Assembly (NCBI RefSeq): GCF_013386585.1
Contig: NZ_JACARO010000013.1
Location: 62,001 to 126,000 of the forward strand
Direction: 5' to 3'
Origin: Pseudomonas sp. P7548
Lineage (GTDB): Bacteria > Pseudomonadota > Gammaproteobacteria > Pseudomonadales > Pseudomonadaceae
Length of the DNA stretch: 64,000 nt
Shown in pieces: positions 43,788-53,045 of this stretch; within the stretch, counting starts at the first letter, position 1; every line of letters starts with the position of its first letter. The notes beneath the pieces were generated by a model. That model was not told where the DNA came from. It did not search any database and was given only the letters and a program-made list of their open reading frames with translations. Made by a program: the position numbers and the translations under genes.

Positions 43788-44675
43788 CTATCGGTGTGCA
43801 CAATCGGGCGCCACGCGCGGAGCCGGCTTGCGGTAAAGGCCGACGCCCAGGCCGGTGATGATGATAGCGATGGCGACCCACTCGACGGTGCTGACCTGTT
43901 CGCCGAGGATCAACACGGAACTGGCGATGCCGAACACGGGAATCAGCAGCGACAGCGGCGCTACGGTGGACACCGGGTAGGCCTTGAGCAGCGAATTCCA
44001 GCCCCAGTAGGCCACGTGCGTGGCCAGGTACACCTGGAACAGGATCGACAGCACGGCGGTCAGGTCAAGGCTGGCCTGCACCTGGGCGAACGACGCGCTG
44101 CCGTGCAGCCACCAGGCCATGAGCCCCAGCGGGATCGGCGGAAACAGGCTGGCCCACACCATGAACGAGAAGATCTCCTTGACCCCCGATTGCTTGATGA
44201 TCACGTTGCCCACGCTCCAGGCGAGGGCGCTGAACACGATCATCATGACCCCCAGCACCGCATGCTCACCCTGCTGTGTGGCGATGATGCCGCCCAGTCC
44301 AATCAGCGCGAGCAGGGCGCCCACCCACTGGGTGGCGCGAATTTTTTCGTTGAACAACACGCAGCCCCAGCCCAAGGTGAAAAACACGCTGAGTTGAATG
44401 ATCAGCGAAGCAATGCCCGGGCTGACGCCGACCTGGATGCCGTAATTGATCACGCCCCACATGCCCAGGCCGAAGATCACGCCGTAGGCGGCGACATAGC
44501 CGAAGTTGACGCGGGGGCGCTTGATGAAGAACACCAGGGGCAAGGCGGCGAGGGCAAAGCGGATGCCCGTGAGCACAAAGGGGTCGATCGAGCGCAGGCC
44601 CAGTGTTGTGATGGGAAAGTTCAAGCCCCAGATCAGCGTGACGAGTACGGCCAGAGCGAGGTGTTTCTTGTGCAT
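43788..44675 (-). CDS. EamA-family (DMT) transporter
   Basis: The 295-residue membrane protein has ten predicted helices in two EamA repeats (LAVLVTLIWGLNFPITTLGL and LGVMMIVFSALAWSVGNVI). AAGGA precedes the ATG at 44675. Relatives export amino acids or metabolites. It is divergent from an AraC-type gene that probably controls it. Confidence 0.9.
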   Translation of the reverse strand: MHKKHLALAVLVTLIWGLNFPITTLGLRSIDPFVLTGIRFALAALPLVFFIKRPRVNFGYVAAYGVIFGLGMWGVINYGIQVGVSPGIASLIIQLSVFFTLGWGCVLFNEKIRATQWVGALLALIGLGGIIATQQGEHAVLGVMMIVFSALAWSVGNVIIKQSGVKEIFSFMVWASLFPPIPLGLMAWWLHGSASFAQVQASLDLTAVLSILFQVYLATHVAYWGWNSLLKAYPVSTVAPLSLLIPVFGIASSVLILGEQVSTVEWVAIAIIITGLGVGLYRKPAPRVAPDCAHR

Positions 44676-44778
44676 GGGAAATCCTTGGGGCAGGCAGGGC
44701 TGTTCGATTGCCCACAGGTTAGGGCGCTGCCGAATGGCCCGCTTGCTATGTCGGGCCATGCTTTGACATTATCGGGCC

Positions 44779-45561
44779 ATGATTCCGACCTTTGATGCCC
44801 ATGTTCCCGAAGCGCTGGTCACCCTGCGTGAATACCCGTGCGGTACCGTCTTCCCACGGCACACCCACCCGCGTGGCCAGTTTGCGTATGCCTCCACCGG
44901 CGCACTGAAGATGTTCACCGACCTCGGCAACTGGGTGGTCCCGCCGCAGCGGGCGATCTGGGTGCCCGCCGGCGTGCCTCATGAGATGCACATGCGTGGT
45001 GAGGTGGTGATGCTCAACACTTACCTCGACGACCAGGCCACCGAGCGCGCCGGTTTGCAGGCGCGTTGCCAGGTCTTCGAGGTATCGCCACTGCTGCGCC
45101 ATCTGCTGGAAGCGGCGCTGGCATTCGAGCCCTCGGCGCCTGCCAGTGAGCGACAGCGCTGTGTGCTGACGCTGTTGATCGACGAAATGGGCGCCATGCC
45201 CGAGCTGCCCCTGAGTGCGCCGCTGCCCGGCGAACCACGCCTGGCCCAGGCCTGCCAGCGCTTTCTGGAGGCACCCACGCAAACCATCTCACTGGATGAA
45301 ATGGCCACCTGGTCGAATATGAGCCGGCGGACCTTCACCCGTCATTTTCTCGAAAGCACCGGCATGACTTTCGTGGCCTGGCGCCAACAGGTCTGCCTGT
45401 TGGAGGCCACGGCACGCCTGAGCCATGGCGCTTCCATCACGGCGGTGGCGTTGGAGTTGGGGTTCAGCAGTTCCAGCGCCTTTACCTCGGTGTTCCGGCG
45501 CAACCTGGGCGAGTCGCCGGCGCGCTACCTGGCTAAGTCGAAGGCGGCCGCGTTGTTCTGA
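44779..45561 (+). CDS. AraC-family transcriptional regulator
   Basis: The 260-residue protein has an N-terminal cupin sensing domain (FPRHTHPRGQFAYASTGAL and VPPQRAIWVPAGVPHEM) and a C-terminal AraC HTH pair (ISLDEMATWSNMSRRTFTRHF; ITAVALELGFSSSSAFTSVFRR). It is divergent from the EamA transporter. This arrangement is common for export pumps controlled by their own cupin-AraC regulator. Confidence 0.92.
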   Translation: MIPTFDAHVPEALVTLREYPCGTVFPRHTHPRGQFAYASTGALKMFTDLGNWVVPPQRAIWVPAGVPHEMHMRGEVVMLNTYLDDQATERAGLQARCQVFEVSPLLRHLLEAALAFEPSAPASERQRCVLTLLIDEMGAMPELPLSAPLPGEPRLAQACQRFLEAPTQTISLDEMATWSNMSRRTFTRHFLESTGMTFVAWRQQVCLLEATARLSHGASITAVALELGFSSSSAFTSVFRRNLGESPARYLAKSKAAALF

Positions 45562-45648
45562 ATCTTCAACACGTCGGTCAGGATTCACCTCTTTTGCGGC
45601 CGCGCTTTGGTAGTATCGCCCTCCATCGTCACCAGGAGTCACCGGCCC

Positions 45649-47202
45649 ATGCAACACCAGTGGGATGAAATGCACCGCACCCGCAAGCCCACCTTTGTAT
45701 TGTGCGGCGAGCCCCAGGGGGATGTGCTCAATCTCTACGTTCACGGTTACTCGGCGTTCTTTAACCGCCAGCAATTGGGCAGCTTCAAGGACCAATTGGC
45801 GAGCATCGAAGGCTCGACCAACCTGATGCTGTTCTGGCCGGCGGGGCATTTCCTGGAGAACCTGTTTGCCCCGTTCAAGGAGGTGATAGGTTCGATACTC
45901 GGCGGCGGAGGCCTGGGCGCGGCCACCGTGGGCGTGGGCAAGGCCATCGCGTATTTTCTCGACCACTACAAAAGTGTCGAAGCCCGTGTCGATGAAGTGG
46001 CCAAGACCCTGTTGCCCGAGCTGGCGGGTTACCTGCACGCCGAAGCATTGCCAGTGCGGCGCATCAACCTGATCGGGCACTCCCTGGGCGCGCGCATCCT
46101 GGTCAAGAGTGTGCTGGCTCGTCCGGATATCGCCCGTGAGCTGCCGTTGAACAATCTGCTGTTGATGGGCGGTGCGATTTGTACGTCGAGCCCTTGGGAC
46201 GAGGTGTCTGCGCCGCTCAAGGGGCGCGTGATCAACTGCCATTCCAGCAAGGACTGGGCGCTGGCGATGAAACCGGACACCGAGCGCTGCATCGGCCGTT
46301 ATGCGATCCCGCTGACCCCGGCGCTCAAGGCCAAGGTGACCAATGTGCACCTGGCCACCTTCGACCATGCCGCGTACTGGCCGCAGTTGAAGACGGTGGT
46401 GCAATACACCGACCTGCTGCAGGAACGTCGAGGCCTGATTCGCTCTGATCAACGCAGTGTCGAAGTGCGGTTTGCCGAGGAGGACGTGGAGTTGTTCCCG
46501 GCGCTGGTGCAGGCCCGCCCTGAAGAACTGAAGTTTCTCGCCGAGCTGATGGCGCAAAAGCGCAGCGCGTCGATTGATGCCAGCGTGCGCGAACCGTTGA
46601 AGCTGGCGATCGAGTTGCAGCGCATGGGCGGCGACACGTTCATGAACCTGGCCCGTGGCCATGGCGTGAGTTATCGGCAGATCGCCGAAGATGTGGCGCA
46701 GCGGCTGGGCATCAAGTTCGATGAGCCGCTCGACAGCGTCGCGCTCGCAGACATCGAGGCACAGGTTGCGGAAACACTCATCGAGCAATACAAGGACAAA
46801 CTCAACCGCGCCGACCGCCAGGCCTTCGACGCCGAACTGAAGGCGGCGGCGCAGAAAGAGCAGGGTGTGTTCAATCGTTTCGACGTGGGCCGTTCGGCGA
46901 CAACTGCCTTGAGCGGCACGGCCCTGGCGGGACTCACCGGGTTCATGCTGCGGCGCGGGGCGGCTACGGCCATTCCGGTGGTGGGCCAGGCCCTGGCGGC
47001 GGCGATGTTGCTGGTGAGTGGTGTGCGGGCGTTTTCCGGCCCGGCTTACTCGATCACCACCCTGGCGGTGCTGGTGGTGGGTGTTATTCGCCAACGCATG
47101 GAGCGCGAGGCGTTGAACCAGGAGATGGACCTGGTGGTGCAAGTGGTGGAGGCGTTTGACCTGCCCCGGGACACGGTGATGCGCACGGTCGCGTCCGACT
47201 GA
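45649..47202 (+). CDS. Alpha/beta hydrolase (DUF726-like) fused to a YaaW-like membrane domain
   Basis: The 517-residue protein has two parts. Residues about 15-260 form an alpha/beta hydrolase with VHGYSAFFNRQQ, GHSLGAR (Ser145) and a candidate base His in TFDHAAYW, as in DUF726/TMCO4-like lipases. Residues about 340-515 resemble the YaaW (UPF0174) pattern: GHGVSYRQIAEDVAQRLGI, a charged helix and then hydrophobic stretches ending SGPAYSITTLAVLVVGVI. I place it from memory of both families, so the second match is tentative. CCAGGAG precedes the ATG. It sits alone between an AraC gene and an Nramp gene. Confidence 0.75.
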   Translation: MQHQWDEMHRTRKPTFVLCGEPQGDVLNLYVHGYSAFFNRQQLGSFKDQLASIEGSTNLMLFWPAGHFLENLFAPFKEVIGSILGGGGLGAATVGVGKAIAYFLDHYKSVEARVDEVAKTLLPELAGYLHAEALPVRRINLIGHSLGARILVKSVLARPDIARELPLNNLLLMGGAICTSSPWDEVSAPLKGRVINCHSSKDWALAMKPDTERCIGRYAIPLTPALKAKVTNVHLATFDHAAYWPQLKTVVQYTDLLQERRGLIRSDQRSVEVRFAEEDVELFPALVQARPEELKFLAELMAQKRSASIDASVREPLKLAIELQRMGGDTFMNLARGHGVSYRQIAEDVAQRLGIKFDEPLDSVALADIEAQVAETLIEQYKDKLNRADRQAFDAELKAAAQKEQGVFNRFDVGRSATTALSGTALAGLTGFMLRRGAATAIPVVGQALAAAMLLVSGVRAFSGPAYSITTLAVLVVGVIRQRMEREALNQEMDLVVQVVEAFDLPRDTVMRTVASD

Positions 47203-47243
47203 TAAGCTGTTTCCCTGTCTTGTGTGTTTGCCTGGGATACCGC

Positions 47244-48563
47244 GTGAAATTCAGCCTGCCGAAAATCGCTACCGCCCCGTTCTGCCCGCCGGAAGTGGCC
47301 GGCTCCGTCGCCGTCGACCCCAAGGCTTCGTTTTTCAAGCGGATGCTGATGTTCGCCGGCCCCGGCCTGTTGATCTCCATCGGCTACATGGACCCCGGCA
47401 ACTGGGCCACCGCCATCGAGGCGGGTTCACGCTACGGCTACAGCCTGTTGTTCGTGGTGTTGCTGGCCAGCCTGGCGGGCATGGCGGTGCAGTGCCTGTG
47501 TTCACGGTTGGGCATCGCCACCGGCAAGGACCTGGCGCAACTGTCGCGCGAGCGCTACAGCCAGCGCTCGGCCCGCACTCAATGGGTGTTGGCGGAAATC
47601 TCGATCATCGCCACCGACCTGGCCGAGGTACTGGGCTGTGCCCTGGCGTTTCACCTGCTGCTGGGCGTCTCGCTGACCACTGGCATCGTCATTACCGCCT
47701 TCGACACGTTGCTGATCCTGGCCCTGCAAAACCGTGGCTTCCGTCGCCTGGAGGCAATCATGCTGGCGCTGGTGGCGACCATCGGCGTGTGTTTCTTCAT
47801 TGAACTGGTGCTGATCAAGCCGTACTGGCCGGACGTGCTCAGCGGCTTTGCGCCATCCTTGTCGGCCATCAGCGATGCTGCGCCGCTGTACCTGGCCATC
47901 GGTATTCTGGGTGCCACGGTGATGCCCCATAACCTTTACCTGCACACCTCGGTCGTGCAAACCCGCCTGATCGGCAAGGACCTGGCCAGCAAGCGGGACG
48001 CCGTCAAGCTGGCACGGATCGACACCATCGGCTCCCTGGCCCTGGCCTTGCTGGTCAACGCTGCGATCCTGGTGCTCGCCGCAGCCGCCTTCCACAACAC
48101 CGGTCATGCCGATGTGGTCGAGATCCAGGATGCCTACCAATTGCTCGATCCCCTGGTGGGCGGCGCGTTCGCCAGCATCCTGTTCGGCATCGCCTTGCTC
48201 GCCTCCGGGCAAAGCTCCACCTTCACCGGCACCATCGCCGGCCAGGTGATCATGGAGGGCTACCTCAACCTGCGGATTCCCTGCTGGCAACGCCGTCTCA
48301 TTACCCGCGGGCTGGCGCTGATCCCGGCGTTCCTCGGCGTATGGCTGATGGGCGACGACGCGATTGGCAAACTGCTGATCCTCAGCCAGGTCGTGCTCAG
48401 CCTGCAGCTGCCGTTTGCGCTGTACCCGTTGATCCGCATGACCGGTGACGAGCGATTGATGGGGCCGTTCGTGAATCGCTGGCCCACGAAGCTGTTGGCG
48501 TGGTTTTTGTTCGCGGTGATCAGTGGGGCGAATGCCTGGTTGATTGGGCAGTGGGTGTTTTGA
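47244..48563 (+). CDS. mntH: Nramp-family divalent metal (Mn2+/Fe2+) transporter
   Basis: The 439-residue membrane protein has 11 predicted helices and both metal-binding motifs: GYMDPGNWAT (DPGN) in helix 1 and GATVMPHNLYLHTS (MPHN) in helix 6. It takes up Mn2+ (or Fe2+) with H+. The start is GTG at 47244 with a weak GGGA Shine-Dalgarno. The window thus has both Mn import and Mn export (mntP at 27.9 kb). No MntR box is obvious upstream. Confidence 0.92.
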   Translation: MKFSLPKIATAPFCPPEVAGSVAVDPKASFFKRMLMFAGPGLLISIGYMDPGNWATAIEAGSRYGYSLLFVVLLASLAGMAVQCLCSRLGIATGKDLAQLSRERYSQRSARTQWVLAEISIIATDLAEVLGCALAFHLLLGVSLTTGIVITAFDTLLILALQNRGFRRLEAIMLALVATIGVCFFIELVLIKPYWPDVLSGFAPSLSAISDAAPLYLAIGILGATVMPHNLYLHTSVVQTRLIGKDLASKRDAVKLARIDTIGSLALALLVNAAILVLAAAAFHNTGHADVVEIQDAYQLLDPLVGGAFASILFGIALLASGQSSTFTGTIAGQVIMEGYLNLRIPCWQRRLITRGLALIPAFLGVWLMGDDAIGKLLILSQVVLSLQLPFALYPLIRMTGDERLMGPFVNRWPTKLLAWFLFAVISGANAWLIGQWVF

Positions 48564-48576
48564 TCGTTTGACTGGC

Positions 48577-49512
48577 TCACCGATCCCAATACGGCACCGT
48601 CCCAAAACACTCCACGAAATAATCAATCACCGTGCGCACCTTCAGCGACAGCCGGCGGCTGCCCGGCCATAGCGCGGCGATCTGCTGCGGCTCCAAGGTG
48701 GTCGCCACTTCGTATTCGGTCAGCACCGCCTGCAAGGTGCCCGCGCGCAGGCCTTCGCCGATCAGCCAGGACGGAAACACCACCAGCCCCAGGCCTTGTT
48801 CGGCGGCGTGGGTGAGGGTGTCGGCGTGGTTGCCGGTGATGGGGCCTTTCACGCTATACGGGGTCCAGTCGCCCTGGTCACGGCGGAAGAACCAGCGTTG
48901 CTGGCCGGTGATGCCTTTGTAGGCCAGGCATTGGTGGTGGGCCAGCTCGTCGGGGTGCCGGGGTGTGCCATGCCGGGCCAGGTAAGCCGGGCTTGCGGCG
49001 ATGCGAAAGCGTTGGGGGGCGAAGATGCGCGCCTGCATGCTGGAGTCGTTGAGCACGCCGATGCGAAACAGCAGGTCGGTACCGTCTTGCAGTGGGTCGA
49101 CGTAGGTGTCGGTCTGCTGGATATCCAGCTGCAACTTCGGGTAGCGCCGGCACAGTTCGCCCAACCATGGCGACAAGTGGCGCTGGCCAAACACCATCGG
49201 CGCGTTGATACGCACCAGGCCGCTGGGTTCGCGCTCCTGTTCCTGCAAGGCCTGGCTGGCGCTTTCCAGTTGTTCGAGCATCAAGCGCGCATGGCGCCCG
49301 AGCACGCGGCCGGCTTCGGTGGGGCTCACGGCGCGGGTGTGGCGGTACAGCAACTGTTGGCCGAGCGCTTGTTCCATCAACTGGATCTGCCGGGAGATGG
49401 AGGAGGGCGCCAGGCTCTCGCGGCGCGCGACCTCAGAGAAGCTGCCGTGGTCGAGTACCGCGACAAACAGTCGAAGCGCCTTGAAACTCAATTCATTCAA
49501 GCCTTGCATCAT
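48577..49512 (-). CDS. LysR-family transcriptional regulator
   Basis: The 311-residue protein has the LysR HTH (SFSEVARRESLAPSSISRQIQLMEQALG) and an effector domain with VRINAPMVFGQRHLSPWL. The start is at 49512 or the adjacent ATG at 49509 (GGAGAGC upstream); a much longer frame upstream is unlikely. It is divergent from the YdcZ pair and may regulate it. Confidence 0.9.
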   Translation of the reverse strand: MMQGLNELSFKALRLFVAVLDHGSFSEVARRESLAPSSISRQIQLMEQALGQQLLYRHTRAVSPTEAGRVLGRHARLMLEQLESASQALQEQEREPSGLVRINAPMVFGQRHLSPWLGELCRRYPKLQLDIQQTDTYVDPLQDGTDLLFRIGVLNDSSMQARIFAPQRFRIAASPAYLARHGTPRHPDELAHHQCLAYKGITGQQRWFFRRDQGDWTPYSVKGPITGNHADTLTHAAEQGLGLVVFPSWLIGEGLRAGTLQAVLTEYEVATTLEPQQIAALWPGSRRLSLKVRTVIDYFVECFGTVPYWDR

Positions 49513-49628
49513 GCTCTCCAGGCTGTGCGCTTTGCGCAAAGGTGTTGTCGGCATGCTCCCATTTATCGCACAGAACGGCCACCGGATAATGCGCGCCATG
49601 TTTCCTTTCTTTGATGCGCAGGTGATGT

Positions 49629-50117
49629 ATGCAAGCGAGTTCCATGGCGGGTGTGGCTTCGGCCACGCCGAAAAAAAACCTGTTGCGGCTGCTGTTGTTG
49701 CCGCTGGTGATCTTGGCGGGCATGGGCCTGTCAGTAGAGGCCGGGCTGCTCGGTCCGTTGGGTGTGCAGGTAGGCCACTTATGGGCAACCCTGAGCATTT
49801 TCGGCGTCGGTTCGGCGATTTTGTTTCTGTTGCTGCTGTTCAGCGGCCCGCAAAAAGGCCCGGCGTTGACCGACTTGCCACGCTGGCAGTTGATCGGCGG
49901 GTTCCTGGGGCCGATGTACGTAGTGGTGTTGACCCTCGCCACGCCGCACATCGGCATTGCGATGACCATGATCGCAATCCTGTCGGGGCAGGTGGGCAAG
50001 AGTGTGTTGATCGACCACTTCGGCTGGTTCGGCACCCAGCGCAAGCGGGTCAATGGCGAGCGCTGGATTGCCCTGGCGTTGATTGTGGCGGCACTTGTTC
50101 TGATTGCACGAGGGTAA
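49629..50117 (+). CDS. YdcZ/DUF606 DMT-family membrane protein, first of a pair
   Basis: The 162-residue protein has five predicted helices and the DUF606 motifs LPRWQLIGGFLGPMYVV and AILSGQVGKSVLIDHFGWFG. It lies 4 bp before a second copy of the family. Such short pairs are thought to act as heterodimers. The substrate is unknown. Confidence 0.88.
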   Translation: MQASSMAGVASATPKKNLLRLLLLPLVILAGMGLSVEAGLLGPLGVQVGHLWATLSIFGVGSAILFLLLLFSGPQKGPALTDLPRWQLIGGFLGPMYVVVLTLATPHIGIAMTMIAILSGQVGKSVLIDHFGWFGTQRKRVNGERWIALALIVAALVLIARG

Positions 50118-50121
50118 GGCG

Positions 50122-50577
50122 ATGAATCTGATTCTGTTGTTGGTGCTGGTGATCGCAGCGGGTGCTGTCTTGAGCGTGCAAGCCGCGATCAACGGGCGTT
50201 TGGGCCAGGCGGTCGGCGTGTTGCGCAGCAGCTTGCTGACCTTTGCGGTGGGCGCTATCAGCACGGCACTGCTGATTTTCTTCTTCGAACCGGCCCAGGC
50301 CATCAGCCTGCTGGACGTGCCGAAATGGCAGCTCACCGGTGCCTTGTTTGGCGTGGTGTACATGATGGTGATGGTCGGCGCGGTGCCTGTGGTGGGCACG
50401 GCCGTGGCGACGGTGGCGGTGATCGTCGGGCAGCTGGGCATGGGCATGCTGATCGATAATTTCGGCTGGCTGGGCAACCCGGCCATCGAACTGTCGGGCA
50501 GCCGTCTCCTGGCGATGCTGCTGTTGGCGCTGGCGCTGGTGTTCATGTACCGCAGCAATAGCCGTCTGGCCGATTAA
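50122..50577 (+). CDS. YdcZ/DUF606 DMT-family membrane protein, second of a pair
   Basis: The 151-residue protein has five predicted helices and carries the same motifs as its neighbour (VPKWQLTGALFGVVYMM and VIVGQLGMGMLIDNFGWLG). The two genes are probably a duplication. I chose the ATG at 50122, after an upstream in-frame ATG at 50104 that overlaps the previous gene. Confidence 0.88.
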   Translation: MNLILLLVLVIAAGAVLSVQAAINGRLGQAVGVLRSSLLTFAVGAISTALLIFFFEPAQAISLLDVPKWQLTGALFGVVYMMVMVGAVPVVGTAVATVAVIVGQLGMGMLIDNFGWLGNPAIELSGSRLLAMLLLALALVFMYRSNSRLAD

Positions 50578-50666
50578 TGGCGCTGAACCCTGATGGCTTG
50601 CCTATAGTCACTGCTTAAGGTGTGGCGCCCGCTGCGCCTGGACGACCATGAAAAAGGAGTCTGACT

Positions 50667-50837
50667 ATGGCTGATAAAACCTGTGCCTGCCCCCATTGCA
50701 AGTGCGTACTGGGCAAAAATGCGGTGATGAAGGACGGTAAAGGCTATTGCTGCAAAGGCTGCGCCGAGCACCATGCCCATGGCGAGCCCTGCGCTGCGGC
50801 GACGGGCTGCGAGTGCGCCAAGTCGGCCCACGGCTGA
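50667..50837 (+). CDS. Bacterial metallothionein (SmtA/BmtA family)
   Basis: The 56-residue protein (MADKTCACPHCKCVLGKNAV at the start) has 10 cysteines and 5 histidines arranged CxCxxCxC...CCKGC...HHAHG...CxxxxxCxC, the pattern of bacterial metallothioneins that bind Zn, Cd or Cu. An excellent AAGGAG lies 7 nt before the ATG. A -10-like TATAGT is near 50603. It stands alone after the YdcZ pair. Confidence 0.95.
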   Translation: MADKTCACPHCKCVLGKNAVMKDGKGYCCKGCAEHHAHGEPCAAATGCECAKSAHG

Positions 50838-50913
50838 AACCTGTAAAAATCCGCTCGGATTATCCGGTGGCGGTCATTACCATGGCCGCTCACCCTTGAT
50901 CGATGCCTTCTTC

Positions 50914-51678
50914 ATGGCCCTGGCCGCACCCCCTGACCTCTCTGATCACGCCGTCCCCGTGCAACCGTTGGCGCGCACCTACCCGCGTGGGTTGTATGTG
51001 GAACCCCACAGCCACGATTGGGGCCAGTTGCTGTATGCCATGAGCGGGGTGATGTGGGTCGAGACGCCCCGCGAAGCCCTGGTGGTGCCGCCGCAGCGTG
51101 CGGTGTGGCTACCGCCGGGGGTGGAGGATGGGATCCGCGTGGTTTCGGACCTGCAGATGCGCAATATCTACCTGCGCCCGGCGTTGGCGGCGACGCTGGA
51201 CAGCCAGGTGCAGGTGATCGAGGTGGGTGGGTTGTTGCGCGAGCTGATCGTCACCCTGGTCGATCAGGGCGATAACGGCGAGCCGGCGTATTACGACGCG
51301 GTGGTCAGCCTGGCCCTGTTGGAGCTGCAACGGGCGCGCCGTTCGCAGATCCGCATCGCCATGCCAGTGGAGGCCGACCGGCGACTGGTGAATGCCTGCC
51401 AGGCGGTGATGGCGGCGCCGTCCCTGGAGATCCCGTTCGAACAGCACGCCGAAGCCGCCGGTGCCAGCGTGCGCACCTTGTCGCGCCTGTTCCAGACCCA
51501 CCTGGGCATGGGCTTTGCCGAATGGCGCCGCCAGGTGCAACTGGCCACGGCGGTGGCGGAGCTGATCCAGGGCCAGTCCGTCAGCGGCATCGCCCGCTCC
51601 CTGGGGTACTCGCCCAGCAGTTTCAGCGACATGTTCCGTCGCGCGCTCGGCGTGGCGCCTTCGCAGTACGTGGGTTGA
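50914..51678 (+). CDS. AraC-family transcriptional regulator
   Basis: The protein of about 254 residues has an N-terminal cupin (EPHSHDWGQLLYAMSGVMWVE and VPPQRAVWLPPGVEDG) and a C-terminal AraC HTH pair (IPFEQHAEAAGASVRTLSRLF; VSGIARSLGYSPSSFSDMFRR). The start is uncertain: ATG 50914 or TTG 50896, since neither has a strong Shine-Dalgarno. It precedes an XapX gene and an oxidoreductase. Confidence 0.88.
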   Translation: MALAAPPDLSDHAVPVQPLARTYPRGLYVEPHSHDWGQLLYAMSGVMWVETPREALVVPPQRAVWLPPGVEDGIRVVSDLQMRNIYLRPALAATLDSQVQVIEVGGLLRELIVTLVDQGDNGEPAYYDAVVSLALLELQRARRSQIRIAMPVEADRRLVNACQAVMAAPSLEIPFEQHAEAAGASVRTLSRLFQTHLGMGFAEWRRQVQLATAVAELIQGQSVSGIARSLGYSPSSFSDMFRRALGVAPSQYVG

Positions 51679-51767
51679 GGGTTTGGCCGAAATCCTGAAG
51701 CACTTGGCCGATGCTGCAGCAATGGGCTCTCTACACTGAGCCCATCCACCCAACTGGCATGACCCCC

Positions 51768-51941
51768 ATGAACTACCTGATTTCCCTCGCCATCGGCCTA
51801 TTGGTCGGCGTGATCTACGGTGCCCTGGATTTCCGTTCGCCCGCGCCACCCGCCATCGCCCTGGTGGGCCTGATGGGCATGCTGCTGGGCGAAAAGCTCT
51901 GGCCCGTGGGCCGGCAGCTGGTCAGCGGTTGGTTGTCCTGA
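51768..51941 (+). CDS. XapX domain protein
   Basis: The 57-residue protein has two hydrophobic helices with the XapX signature SLAIGLLVGVIYGALDFRSP and PAIALVGLMGMLLGE. The function is unknown; the family is often beside oxidoreductases or hydrolases, as here (quinone-reductase-like gene 31 bp downstream). An ATG at 51759 is an alternative start. Confidence 0.85.
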   Translation: MNYLISLAIGLLVGVIYGALDFRSPAPPAIALVGLMGMLLGEKLWPVGRQLVSGWLS

Positions 51942-51972
51942 ATTCCTTCCCTCCTTTCGATGGATATTGGCC

Positions 51973-52932
51973 ATGAAAGCACTGCAATTTTCCGCCACCG
52001 GCGACCTTTCTTCCCTGCGCTTTGTCGACGTCGCCACCCCGGTGCCCGCTGCCGGTGAGGTACTGGTGCAGGTCAAGGCGGCCGGCCTGAACCCCAGCGA
52101 TGTGAAAAACGTACTTGGCCGCTTCCCGTACACCACGCTGCCGCGCATTCCCGGGCGTGACTTTGCCGGCGTTGTGGTGGACGGCCCGCAAGCACTGATC
52201 GGCCAGGAAGTCTGGGGCACTGGCCGCGACCTCGGTTTTTTTGCCGACGGTTCCCACGCCCAATACCTCACGGTGGCCGCCGAAGGCGTGGCGCATAAAC
52301 CGACCCACCTGAGCTTTGCCCAGGCCGCCAGCCTTGGCGTGCCGTACACCACCGCCTGGGATGCCCTGGCGCGCAGTGGTGTCACCCAAGGCACGCGGTT
52401 GCTGGTGATCGGCGCGAACGGGGCGGTCGGCAGCGCAGCGTTGGCGCTGGCCAAGATACTCGGTGCCGAAGTGTTGGGCGCGGTGCGCAAGGCGGATCAG
52501 GTCCAGGTGCTGAAGGCGCAAGGCTTTGACGCGATCACCCTGGGTGAGCCGGACGCCTTGGGCGCGCAGGTGAGTGCAGTGTTCAAGGGCGGCGCCGATG
52601 TGATCTTCGACACCACGGGTTTCTGGCTACCGGCGGCGGTCGCTGGCTTGGCGCCGTTCGGGCGTATTGCAATCATCGCCGCACCGGTTGACGGCCACGT
52701 GCAATTGCCGGCGCTGGCCCTGTACCGCAAGGGCGGTTCGGTGGTGGGGATCAATTCATTGCTCTACAACTGCCAGCAGTGCGCAGTGATGCTGGAGCAG
52801 TTCGGCGGCTTCTTTGACGAGGGCTTGCTGCCCCTGCCGAGCGGCCTGCGCGAAGTGGCGCTGGCCGACGGTTTGCAGTGCTATGAGGACGTGAACAGCG
52901 GCAGTGCGGACAAGATCATCTTCCTGCCTTGA
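51973..52932 (+). CDS. Medium-chain quinone oxidoreductase-like protein (zinc-free)
   Basis: The 319-residue protein has the alcohol dehydrogenase GroES-like N-domain (AAGLNPSDVKNVLGRFP) and a Rossmann fold (VIGANGAVGSAALALAKILGAE) without zinc ligands, as in quinone oxidoreductases. It follows the XapX gene, and the upstream AraC gene could regulate both. The substrate is unknown. Confidence 0.9.
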   Translation: MKALQFSATGDLSSLRFVDVATPVPAAGEVLVQVKAAGLNPSDVKNVLGRFPYTTLPRIPGRDFAGVVVDGPQALIGQEVWGTGRDLGFFADGSHAQYLTVAAEGVAHKPTHLSFAQAASLGVPYTTAWDALARSGVTQGTRLLVIGANGAVGSAALALAKILGAEVLGAVRKADQVQVLKAQGFDAITLGEPDALGAQVSAVFKGGADVIFDTTGFWLPAAVAGLAPFGRIAIIAAPVDGHVQLPALALYRKGGSVVGINSLLYNCQQCAVMLEQFGGFFDEGLLPLPSGLREVALADGLQCYEDVNSGSADKIIFLP

Positions 52933-52945
52933 TACAGTCAATACG

Positions 52946-53032
52946 GTGGGAGCGGGCTTGCTCGCGAATGCGCAGTGCCAGTCACTGAATCTGTTACTGA
53001 TAGACCGCATTCGCGAGCAAGCCGGCTCCCAC
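52946..53032. repeat. Paired REP elements (GGGAGCGGGCTTGCTCGCG family)
   Basis: Inverted copies with AATGCG/CGCATT extensions lie between the convergent oxidoreductase and nucleoside permease genes. Confidence 0.88.
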
Positions 53033-53045
53033 AGTTTGATCTTCA

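Noticed and set aside
45289..47142. Long minus-strand frame (about 617 codons) opposite the hydrolase fusion gene
   Set aside because: The translation is compositionally odd (His/Gln/Arg-rich) and has no domain; the opposite strand has clear motifs and a ribosome site.
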